Shown: positions 28,870 to 39,350 of the stretch, piece after piece
How the letters are laid out: every line of letters starts with the position of its first letter
How positions within the stretch are numbered: position 1 is the first letter of the stretch
Assembly: GCF_047495875.1 (NCBI RefSeq)
Contig: NC_092497.1
Span: 81,229,749 to 81,293,748, forward strand
DNA length: 64,000 nt
Direction: 5' to 3'
Source of the DNA: Pithys albifrons albifrons
Lineage: Eukaryota > Chordata > Aves > Passeriformes > Thamnophilidae
Translations under genes and position numbers: made by a program
Notes under the pieces: model-generated
Seen by the model: the letters and a program-made list of their open reading frames with translations, nothing else
Told to the model about the DNA's origin: nothing
Database searches by the model: none

Positions 28870-31800
28870 CTAATTTGATAGATCCTTCCATTCCCACAAG
28901 AACGTTGTCACTTTTTAGGTCTCTGTGGATCAGCTGGTTGGAATGCAGGAAAGCCAGCCCCTGCAGGCACTGAGAGAGCAGAGAGAGAGGAGGGCAAAAA
29001 TTCATGGCTCGTGCTCATCACATAACAGAGGAGATGGCTTAAAAGATTCATAGATTTCTCAGGGAATTATGAGGAATGGCAGAACATGGTGGTGTCAAAG
29101 AGGAAGACCTTGCTGCTTCAACACTGTTAGCATCCTATCTATGGAAATGAAGGCATATTAGCTTAGAAAAAGTCCCTCCTCTCTTCAGAACCATATGGAT
29201 CCCTTTGAGGTGGGAGGCTGCACAATAAAGATTTTATTGCTAGTCTTGGCAGCAGGTTGGGAAGTAGCACGTTAGTCCTTTTTCAGAAGCAAATGCTGTT
29301 TGGGGTGAAATGCTATCCTTCAAAGCTGAGAACATTTCTTTGGCCCTTAGTTTAATATTCTGCCAGCAGCATGTTTTCATTTACAGGGAAGGAACGCAGT
29401 GCAGACAGGCTCCAGACAAGTGTTTAGAGAGGCAAAGTGGAGAAGAGCAAATGAAAGAAAAGAGCAAGAGTAGGACAACAGTACATTGGAGTGTATAAAC
29501 AGGGTCTGAAATGTGCAGGGACTCTGGCAGGAAGTTCACTGCAGATGCTCTTTTCATATCAAAACAGCAACACAGAAACAAAGGTCTGAACAGGAAATCA
29601 CTGCTGCTATTACCACCTGTTTACCAGGGCCATACTGTCCAAGCCATTGGAAGCACAAGCAGGATCCCTTACCTTCCGACAGACATGTCCAAGTATTCCA
29701 TTACCAGCTAGAGTTCTGCATCGACGAGGTAGCTGAAAGAAGAAAACAATGGCATGGAGATGAATGTGCACATCTAAAGCACCTTAGGGCTGAATCAGGT
29801 TTTGAAAACAGTCTTCAGACTACATATGCCAGAAGAGAGTCATGCAGATCAATTGCAATCTTCTCCCATCCACTGGAGATGAACAGACAAATAATAAAGA
29901 GCTCAATTTTCTGTCAGTGACCAACTGGGGTTTTTTCACTTTTCACTTGACGTGTATAAGTGAATATTCACATGAGAATACAAGAACCTGTCCAAGTAAG
30001 TAACAATATTTGGATTCTTATTGTTCCTCGTGACTAGTATTTCATTGACAGCCAGTTCCTCAGATGTCTTCTCTTGAAGATTTATTTTCTTTATGGCCAC
30101 CTAAAATGACATTGAAGACCATTAACTTGAGAAGTTGTTTGTTGCACGAGATCACAACAAACACAGAGAGAGTGCTTCTGGAATGATGAAGCCAAGCTGT
30201 GGCCAAACAGTCTTGTTATTAGACTGCAAAACTTGGCAGAAGGACATCAGCCTGTCCAAAATCCATTTTGCAGGCTGGCACTAGTCTGTGCTTCAGAGGA
30301 ATAACCTTTGCAGCAAAGGTGTACTGGCAATTCAGAATTCCAACCACAGCTCACACTGTGGTTGGAGAAGCACTCAAGAGCTGCAAAATCTGCTGGGGTG
30401 TTTGCAATGTACCTCTTGTTCTGTGCATGCATTGAGTGCTTTATAAACAGCTCCAAAACCCCTAGAAACAAAGAGCCATGGAGAAAGGAGAAGCTGTTTA
30501 GTCCCCAGTAGAGATCTCTGCTGCCTGGAGTGTTTATAAAACACCTGGCTTCGCTCACTCTTCAGCCAATAGCACAGCAGCCCACCAGCCCTCTGCCAGG
30601 CAGGATGTCCAAGAGACAACTTAGGTCAACCAGGAAGACAAAGAGCTGCTGCAGAGCTCCAGTGTGCATGCCAAATTAGTTCAGTTCATAACCTAAGGGA
30701 GGGGTGGGGGGTGTGTCTGAAAAACTCATAAATAATATATTTGAAACCACTGCAATTGAGAACTATTATTTGACAGCTGTCAGATGGTAAGTTGCTCTTT
30801 CAGGCAGTAAAGCTTGAGAGACAGGAGATCTTTCAGGTCCTGCTCTTTGCTGTAGGCAAGACATTGCCAGCATGAAGTTGTCTTTAACGGTGGCTTCTGA
30901 CCACAGTTACAAATTCTGACAGATGGGAAATTCTAAATGCAGTATCTGAAATGTTTGGAGCTTGCCTGACTTCATGCTTGATACTACACCAGCAAAGCTC
31001 CTGGTCCTTGAGTGTGTATAAGGAACTGGGGATCACGCTTTCCCTTGGCCAAGTTGTTCCAGTTCTGTGTATTTGTTCCTTGGCTCACCCACACTCACAG
31101 TGCTCCCTGAAAAACAAAATGCAAGGTGCTCACTTCCAAACAGAGATCCCACTATCCAGAAGGTCCAAAATGCAGCCTTACTGTCTGAGGCTTTGAGCCC
31201 TTTGTGGTCATTTGGGTAACAACAACAACAACAGCAACTGGCAGGGGTTCTTCTCCACCTATCAGCATTTTGTCAAAGGAATGTTTTTATGGTTTTAAAA
31301 AACAGTATCTCGTGGTATAATCAATAGTGCAGGGGCTTTAAGAATTGAGATCCTCACAGCTAAGAAAGGCATCAGCCTCTGCAGTCACACCCGCTGTAAG
31401 TGGCAGGGCTACTCAGGAAACAAGTGAGAGGAGTAATGACAGTCATAGAAAATGACAGCAAGAGAATTAGGTGGGTCAGCAGAGCCCCCTGAGGTCTAGC
31501 CACTGGCTAGGCCCCCCCTTCTGCCCAACCAGAAGGAATCTCTGCTTTTGCCTTTAGTGTAGAAGAAAGCTCAGGCAAACTCAGCCCAGTCTGAGCTGCC
31601 CTCAGACACGGGAGGAAACACGCGAAATGCTCTCTCAGTGCCTCAGAGGATACCAAGAGGTTCTTCAGGGAGGCATGAAATGCCTCTGTTACACTGAACT
31701 GAGGAGGAACGCGTGGCACAGCTCCTGCTGAGACATGCATGCAATACACTGCTCTAGCAGACAAGAAAGACAGAAAATGCACAAGGCATACTCAGTCTCT

Positions 31801-33038
31801 TTTGGCTTTCCTTCCCTGTGTCACCTCTGGCTGCTGGGCGGGGCTGCTGGACAAACTGCCTTTAGGTGTGGGAGTGGTGGCTTCTTCAGACAATGCTGAT
31901 CCAGCAGCACGTTCAATAACAGAGCCTGTGCAGATCTGGGACAAGAAAAGGTTGCCTGTCAGAAGGGTCTCAACGGCATCTGGCTGAGATGCCCTGGAGA
32001 CCACATTTCCAATGCAATCCCTTATGAAGATGCCTCATCCAGGGTTCTGTTTTGGGCTTTTTTTTGATGTCCACTTCTGAGACTGAATGGGCAAAACCCA
32101 CAGGCTACTTTTACACAAGTTCAGGGCCAGTTTCACACTCCATTTTCAGGGGTTTTCTGAAAGATGTCTGAAACAAGGAATTGACTGGGTTGCATGTATA
32201 CAGAAAGGTTTCTGTCCATGGCTGCAGAGCTTTGTTCCTTGCTGCTCATTTGTTTTCACAGGGAAAGAAATCATCCTTGAGTTGGTATGTAAGGGTCTGA
32301 CGACAAGAAGGGAGCATTTCCCTTTTCTGATCAGAACTGTGGAACTGACTTCTCCTTGGGATTTCAAGCTTTAGGGAACAGCCCTCAGCAAGTGTGTTCC
32401 AGACCTGCAGAGACACACCCGCTCCTTTACAAAATGAAGCTTTATAGGATTCGTCTTACCAAAGCTGAGTCGTGTCAAAAATGTTAAGGGTGTGGTCTAA
32501 GCTTTTCCTTCAGCTACTTAGCCCACACAGAGGTGCAGGAGATAATGTCTCCTACATATCCTACCAGGCTGTGAACTGCGTCTTTGGACTGCTCCTTGGC
32601 CTGATGACAGGGAGCCTGCACAGGCACCGTGCACAAACCTGCTCCCTTTTACCCCAGCAGCAGGGAAGGACATCCGGCTACCTCTTATCTGGTACCAAGG
32701 GAGATTCACAGGCCAGGTCAGGAGACAGGAAACTGATGTCTACACATGAAGGTTCAGAATCCATTTTCCAGGTGTCAGGGACTGCACTGAAGCCCAGTGT
32801 CATGGCAGGACTCCAACTGTCAGCATCTTCAGTCACAAAGAGCACGGGCTGTCTGATCAGAAACTTGCAGCTCTGCATCACACCAAATACAGTGCCAACC
32901 AAAAATGCCACTTACTGCTTTAGGATGTTCAGGCTGTGGAGTGAAAACATGTGGACGTTCTTTGGCACCTTCCCCCTCCTCAGCCTCATCTGCAGGAACC
33001 GAAGGAGCCACGGGAAGTTCTGATGCTGGTGTTGTGCT
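28870..33038 (-). pseudogene. PAK3-like (group I p21-activated kinase) gene relic with introns
   Basis: Minus-strand exons, in order: 32916-33038 (acidic/proline segment, STTPASELPVAP to PQPEHPKA, matching the region before the IYTRSV block of PAK1-3); 31792-31935 (ICTGSVIERAAG...); 30413-30461 (glycine loop, GFGAVYKALNACTEQE); 29988-30100 ([19 protein letters not shown], with the ATP-binding Lys); 29625-29732 (hinge, YLVDAEL then TAG, then LVMEYLD); 28870-28969 ([12 protein letters not shown], catalytic loop HRDLKSDN). Splice sites are intact, and three exons have the length and phase expected for PAK3. So this is a gene duplicate, not a processed copy. Lesions: TAG at 29710-29708 where PAKs have Trp, the hinge exon about 10 nt short and out of frame, and a TGA at 31794-31792. 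The CRIB domain, the exon before the glycine loop and the C-lobe were not found. PAK3-like expansions are described in zebra finch; a link to them is inference. Confidence 0.85.
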
Positions 33039-35048
33039 CTGTGGACAGACCCACAGCATGAGGGGTAGAGAATAAGCTCTCATTTAGAACCTGATTTCTT
33101 TCAACCTCTATACCCAGCTGGACTGAGGAAAAATCATGAATTTTGACAGAAAGAGGATTCTAAGTCACTCAAACTACATTAATGTGGGCTAATTAGACCC
33201 ATTAGAAGTAAGGCATATTGTTCTGAATTAGATATTCCACCCTGGCTGGAATCAGCAAGCAACCTCTGTCTGCAAACTTTGACTTTTATCTCTTTAACTG
33301 GAACGTTAAGAAGCAGGCAGTGATCCCTCTGCCACTGCTGATGCAGACACTGAAATGGACTTTCTTTCAGCCTGCCAGGCTGGCACTCCAGTGCAACAGA
33401 CCAAGTTCACAGCTTACTCCACAATTCCCAAATATTAGGACAAAGGGGGCTTTCCACTCACTGAAGCATGGTCTTCTCTCCATCCACATGTGAAGTGTCC
33501 TGCCACAGGAAAGGGAAAAGGAACCAGGTGCTGTTAGGACACTGTGCTGGGGAATCCCACAGAAACAGGTCAACATAGTTTCTTTCACTACATCCCTCCA
33601 GGGATGTTCACACAGTTCTTTCACACACAAGCAAGAGAACAGGACAACACATTTAGGTTGTGTCTATGTTTTCCCTTGTTTTGTCAGTCAGTGAATAGAA
33701 ACTTGGTCAAGAAAATGCAAATTGTTCTTTAACAGTCCGTGCTTCTCTTCTGCCAAGCAGAAGCTAAGGCAGCTTTTTCTCCCTCTTTTCTGTACTTTCT
33801 TTGCATGCACTAATTCCCATTAGCTTGCTGAAAACATTTCCCCAGAAAAGCCTCCCCCAGATCCCCCCCAGCTGTGACAGTTCTATTCTGACACAGCATT
33901 GGAAACAGCTGTTGGCTTCAGGAGAATGCACCAACTGTTTTGGAGTTTGCTCTTCATCACAAAGGGAATTGCTATTTTAGCACACAGTAAGTGTCAAGCC
34001 ACACAGTGAAATCCTTTTTTGAGAGAATGAAGAAAAAAAGATGCTTTCCCTCAAGTCTGGAGAGAACCTCACAGTTTTTAGAAGGACTCCTGGAAAGGTC
34101 TCCCTGTCTGCATTTTGTAAGTTGTCTTGGTTGAACCAGCAAACTGAGAAAATTACAGACTCCACTGCCACAGGCCACCCCACAGACCAAAGGGAACCCT
34201 TGCAGGTGACATTCTAAATACTGCCCGTACCCCACTGGCTGGAGACACTCCATTTTTAGCTGAAGGTCTTGACAGGAGCTTTACCAAACCCAATACCATC
34301 TTTGTAGCATTTCCGTTTCAAGATGCTCTGCCTAGGAAAACTCTCTACTTATGTGCCAGGTGAGTCAAAAATAGCCACAACAGGCCAAACAAAAAGGAGT
34401 ACAAACTGCTCCACAGAGTGGCTCCATCATTAGGGCAGTGCTGCACAAGTCTGCAGACTGTGCAACACCGAGGGAAAAACAAAAGGACACCTCTGTCAGG
34501 GTGTAAACTGTTGGCTGAGACACCTGGATCAGGAGGATCCTCCTGCACTGAGCCAGCCAAAGTGCTGTTCTGCACTCTGAGGTCTTCTGGGCACCAGGAC
34601 AACCTTCCCTGAACAACACTGTGATGTGGCAACACCCCCCTGCCATCACAATAGCAGCGGCTCTCTGTTGGTTTGTGAATGTAGGCATAGCAAACCAATG
34701 TACACACAACAAACCAATCTTCTCTACAGCAAAGACAAAAGGCTGAGGGCTCAAAAGCTAACCTGACTCCTGTATGCACAGGTAGCCCAGGATGAAGCAG
34801 CTCTGTGGACACCAATGGCAGGACATGGAGAAAAACCTGTCTTGATAGAGTAATTGAGAACTATATCTCAAGGGGAATAGGATTCCTGAAGGGAAATGTG
34901 GATGGGTTCCTTCACCCCTCCTTTCTTGTTTGACTTACAGCACTATATTGGGGAGAAGCTGGGGATGCACACGTATCCTTATCCTTCCTATTTGTTTGCA
35001 AAAAGCTGTAGGCAAACTGTCTGGATGAGCTGCTTGTGGCTGTACCCT
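33039..35048. other. Intergenic, nothing recognised
   Basis: Upstream of the PAK3-like exons on their strand. I did not find convincing CRIB or N-terminal PAK exons here, nor any repeat with clear ends. Confidence 0.5.
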
Positions 35049-35945
35049 TGTCTTAGTTTGAGGGAAACAAAACACCCCTAATGTTTATCAAAACCAGAGA
35101 ACAGGATTCCTCCTTAATAACCACATCACTCCTTATTAAATTTAAGGAAAAGGAACTTTAATTAGAAATTGGATATAAGAAGGATAGCTGTTCTTAACCT
35201 CTCTCTATATATATATATGTATATATATGTATAACCGAAACTAGTACAAAAACAAACAACTACCCTGTACTCACAAAGAGAATTAAGAAAACAAAGCCCT
35301 TTAGATGAAACTGAGTTTGTCTCTGCTCTTTCACTGGTGTAACTGTATTTGCAGACAGCAGAGGTCACTGCCGCGCATCAGCCAGCAGCGAAGTGACCTG
35401 GTTTTACTCCTGCAAGCCAAGACTAAAGGCAACCAGCAGGTCGCTGATTTTCTCTGAGTCACTCACGCGTGAGATGGAGGCCAAAGGAAAGGATAAGGTG
35501 AAGCTGTCCGGCAGGTAACACCGAATATCTCTTGCAGATAGAAAAAACTCTCCTCCTCTCTCAGGTTGCTGCTGTGCATCAGCAGGCAGCAAAGTGCCTC
35601 AGAGAGGCTCACTTGCAAATTGAAGTCTCTCCTTCTCTGGTCGCTGCCACAGTGGGGGACGAATGGACTGAGATGCCGCAGGTGGCGGCGGAGCCAGAAC
35701 CACGGCCGAGTGCGCGATGCCCAACCAGAAGGACTGCAAGGGCAAGAACAAGCACACCACCACCAGCAACGATGAGCAGGAGAATGGCCTCTCTCCAGCA
35801 AGCAGCACACAGCAACAGCGTTCAGGCAGGAGCGTGGATGGCCCCAAAACCAAAACAACCAGGGCAACCCAGTTCCACCACCAGCCCCTTCACCAGTCCA
35901 GCGAAAAGTGACCGATTCTTCTCCTCCACCCCCCAGCCCTAACTC
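35049..35945. repeat. Possible LTR-like element and unrecognised proline-rich ORF
   Basis: A TGTCTTAGTTTGAGGG start resembling avian LTR ends follows TACCCT. TACCCT recurs at 35261-35266, after a (TA)n tract at 35206-35236. Farther right, two similar stretches (CATCAGCCAGCAGCGAAGTG near 35378 and CATCAGCAGGCAGCAAAGTG near 35577) repeat about 197 bases apart. A GC-rich 136-codon plus frame covers 35532-35942, rich in Pro, Ala, Ser and Arg. I recognise no protein family. It could be ERV leader or LTR sequence. Confidence 0.3.
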
Positions 35946-36470
35946 ACAGTAATCAACTCAGAATTCGAACTGGTTGGGCTACTCCTTTGTTCATGGGGAT
36001 TGGACATTTAGCTTTGAGTTCTGTAGTGAGAGGGAGAGAATTTCATTAGCATCCAAAACTACAACAATCCTGCTGCTGTCTGAGTAAGAGTCTGAACTGC
36101 AGGTGAAATCTCTTTCCTTGGAGGAATGCTTTGAAACATATTGCTTTTAATGGCACTGTGTTGCCAAGGCCTATTTGTAGCTGAGTGAAGAGGTGGCTCC
36201 TTCCCTTACTCTGCAGGGAGAGGAGCCCATCTGAAGCATAAACAACCCTCTCAGTTTTGTCAGGGACACTTTTTTTCTCAGATTCCACAATAGGGAAAGG
36301 GAACAGGATTGCAGCTGAGGCAGCTAGCGTGCCCCTGTTCCCTGCACTGCTAGTGGGCCACTGTTCCCTGTATGTGTGCTGCTTCCAAAAGGATGTGGGG
36401 GCCTCTGCCAGGCTCTTGCATTCCCCTTTCTCCCATTTTTCTGTCTTTAATTTCCCCTCCTCTATCTGAG

Positions 36471-37210
36471 TGTCCTAGTTACGGTGGCCAGTTTACCACT
36501 GCGTGGATGTAACTAAGACTGTGTATTCTACACCATCTGTATCATTTCTCATGAACTGTTAACAATGGATCATTTGCAGCAGCTGCCCAGGGCACACCTG
36601 ACACCTCAGGATGTTAGCTGGGTGTTAAGAGAACTCTCTGAGATAGGAAGAACTGTCTTCACACCAATAACTTAGCTGTGATAACTCCTTCTGAGGAGTT
36701 GTTAGCACCTTCACATCCAGCCTGAGGGGTTGTGTCTGCTAATGGGTCATCAAGGATTCCACAAATATCCCATGACTCACAGAGTAAATCACCCATTGTG
36801 AAATTCCCTGCCCTGGGGAAGGTACTGGAAATTCCCATCTGAACCTGAGCATATATAATCTTGGAGTTTGGGGACTTCTGGTACCACTCGTCAGATCCAG
36901 AGGAGGACCAGAACCTCAACAGGACTGTGACTGCCACTCTTGACCAGACTGAGATCATCATCCTCACCAACAGGTTTTTCTTTCCTTTTACTTTGGACTC
37001 AGAGGAACCACGTGGGGCTCAGCACAGGGGCCAATGAACACCATTCTGTTTGTGCCCCAGGGTGCTGGGTTATACTTCTGGGTTTTGTGGGTTAAAACTA
37101 ATTTTTTCTCTATATCATTTTGTAATTGTTTTACTAAATTGTGCCTCTGACTTGCAATCTCTTTTGAGCTGGGTTCATTTCTCCTGCTGGTTTACCTTTA
37201 AACTAGCACA
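36471..37210 (+). mobile_element. Solo LTR, diverged relative of the CCTTC/GTCTG copies
   Basis: A 740-bp LTR starting TGTCCTAGTT and ending AACTAGCACA, flanked by the perfect 5-bp duplication CTGAG (36466-36470 and 37211-37215). It shares blocks with the LTRs at 24483 and 59408, including GCAGCTGCCCAGGG, CCAACAGGTTTTTCTTTCCTTTT and TGAGCTGGGTTCATTTCTCC near the end. It is longer and clearly diverged, so probably a different, older subfamily. No internal sequence is attached. Confidence 0.92.
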
Positions 37211-37215
37211 CTGAG

Positions 37216-38553
37216 ATCCCTTTGCTACTAGTGACAGCTGTCAGGACTGAGAAAGGCTTGTTAGGCCCCATCACACATGCCTCTGCTCTTACTAGTTTTG
37301 GGGAAAGCTGATTAGAAACAACTAGGAGTACTTTTCCAGGTGACAGCCTGTGGATGGAGAGGGTCTCTCAGGCCTCACCAGCTCAAGAATGAGTGTGGAG
37401 AACGGGTTTGGGGAAGCCTTGCCCAGACAGGGTGGCTAGTTGCATTTGCAGGCAGAGCTACTTCCTCCCAGGAAGTTGTTGTGGAGAAATATCATGCTTG
37501 AAGGAAGACCCATGTCCCTCCTGCCCTTTATCTCCCACTGACTAGTTGGTCATGGTGTGGGGCTTCAAAGGAAATTCTTTGAAGTCTTCACCTACGTTTG
37601 CAGTCTCACAGTGTTTGGCAAACGGGGAGGGTTTTGTGTTGACCTGTCTCCATACAGGCAACCAGAGAAGCAGCTCATTGATGGGGCAGCTGCAGCTCAG
37701 CCTCCCAGTGCTGGGGATTTTCTTCAGACCCACCATCTAGCTGCCAGCCTTCCTCTCAGGGACCTCAGTGGGGCTCTGGAGTGCCTGGATGCCCCAGTCA
37801 TGTCAGCAGAGAAAAGTGCAGTTGCACTGGCTGTCCCCATCAGCCTTTTGCACGCACCCTCCCTGCCCCTGCTCAGCACCCCATCCCTACTGCCTACCTC
37901 TCCCAGCGGTCTCTAAGGCTCTGAGTCCAGGAGCCTGTATTTGCAAGTCCCCTAACACATGGAGGACCTCCAGACACTCTTCCTAAGAATCAGATGTGCT
38001 TGGAGCACCTCTGTGAAGTTGTCATATCTTGTGGTTCTGTACCTAGTAGGGAAATAGTACTCCAGGCTGTGGTTTTCTCTCACACAGTGGCTCTGGGGTT
38101 CCTGAACTTAGATCAGGATGGTGATGAGGCTGTTCTCTTCCTGCCATAGAGAGGAATTGCAGATGCCTTTTCTTTTTCTGCTCTGATACCCTGTGGGAGA
38201 ACTCTGGGATCCTAATGATGGTAGGGCCTGTCCAACTGCTTTCCTCAGTTGCAGCCCAAGATCCCTCGGGAGACTAGAAGTACAAGTTCACTGACAGCTA
38301 ATAGCATGTGGTTGAGAAACCAGTAAACTGCTTTGACCATGGCTAGTTTCAAGTCATGTGAGTTGAACACTGTTCTCCCATGACACTGGAAGAATCAGGT
38401 TTTAGTGAGGAACTTGGGGAAGGATGGCAGTTCAATTAACATCATTTCATGGTGCAGTGTTATAGGCTGTGGCTACCCCAAGGGGAACATCTTCTGGCCT
38501 GTAACCCTGTTTGTGTGTTTTGTGCCCACTTTGGCTTGTCTTAGGGCAACCAT
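37216..38553. other. Intergenic, nothing recognised
   Basis: No repeat ends or gene features recognised between the two LTRs. Confidence 0.5.
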
Positions 38554-38559
38554 ACCCTG

Positions 38560-38912
38560 TGTTATAGTTTAACCCCAGCCAGCACCCAAACCTTATGCAG
38601 CTGCTTGCTCACTCCCTCACTAGTAGGATCAGGGAGTGAATCAGCAGGGTAAAAGCCAGAAAACTCATGAGTTGAGATAAAGACAGTTTAATAGGGAAAG
38701 CAAAATTTGCACACGCAAGCAAAGCAAAACAAGGACTTCATTCACTGCTTCCCATGGGGAGGTAGGTATTTAGCCTTCTCCAGGACAGCGGGGTCCCTTC
38801 ATGCCTAACAGCAACTTGGAAAGAAAAACTCCATCACTCCAAACGTCTCCCTCTTTGTCCTCGCCCTATGTAATCGCTGCTCAGCAACAACAAAAGCATC
38901 CCTGTATTATCA
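38560..38912. mobile_element. Solo LTR (ERVK-like, 6-bp TSD)
   Basis: A 353-bp element starting TGTTATAGTTTAACCCCAGCC and ending TATTATCA (TG...CA), flanked by the perfect 6-bp duplication ACCCTG (38554-38559 and 38913-38918). The start and the 'GAGTTGAGATAAAGACAG' block are shared with the LTR at 49491. Six-base duplications are typical of ERVK/alpharetrovirus-like elements. I leave the strand open because both ends are weak guides to it. Confidence 0.85.
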
Positions 38913-39009
38913 ACCCTGTGTTCAGCACAAATCCAAAACACATCCACATACTAGATACAGCAAAGAAAATTGGTTGCATTGTCCTTCCAACAGCACCTCA
39001 TATGGTCTT

Positions 39010-39350
39010 CCTCTAACCTTTTTCAGGTACTGAGGTTAGACTAAAAGCTCTGTGGTTTCCTGGGTCATGCCTCAAGGCCTTCTTGTAAACTGGAATAACA
39101 CTGACTAGCTGCCACTCAGCACAGACCTCTCCAGACTCCCAAGACCTTGGTAGATGAGTCAAAGTGGTCCTGCATCCACCGGGTCCTTCAGTACCCGACA
39201 AATTCAGTGTCCACAAATGGAAAGTCACTGATATCAAAGTCATGGTCTTTTGACTGAGAGAACCAAGTAGCACAAGCTTTATTGACAGCATTAAAGACCA
39301 AGGCATAAAAACCTTAGTATTCACTTTTTCTTCATCCCTATTTGTCTGGG
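39010..39350 (-). mobile_element. CR1 LINE reverse transcriptase fragment (antisense)
   Basis: The minus strand encodes degenerate CR1 reverse transcriptase: SWESGEVCAEWQLVSVIPVY followed by DPGNHRAFSLTSVPEKG, the block before and at the NYRPVSLTSVPGK motif. Only this internal piece is present. Confidence 0.75.

Noticed and set aside
33462..33499. Possible extra PAK3-like exon (38 nt, acceptor TGTGGCAG, donor GTGAGT)
   Set aside because: The peptide DTSHVDGEKTML shows only vague similarity to the PAK segment before the acidic region, and the exon is too short for PAK structure.
33972..34815. Minus frames of 93-156 codons upstream of the PAK3-like exons, considered as CRIB/N-terminal exons
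   Set aside because: No CRIB motif (I-S-x-P-x-x-F-x-H-x-x-H type) or PAK N-terminal block could be found in any frame.
35206..35236. (TA)n tract as a possible promoter or origin
   Set aside because: Simple AT repeat only. No supporting elements nearby.
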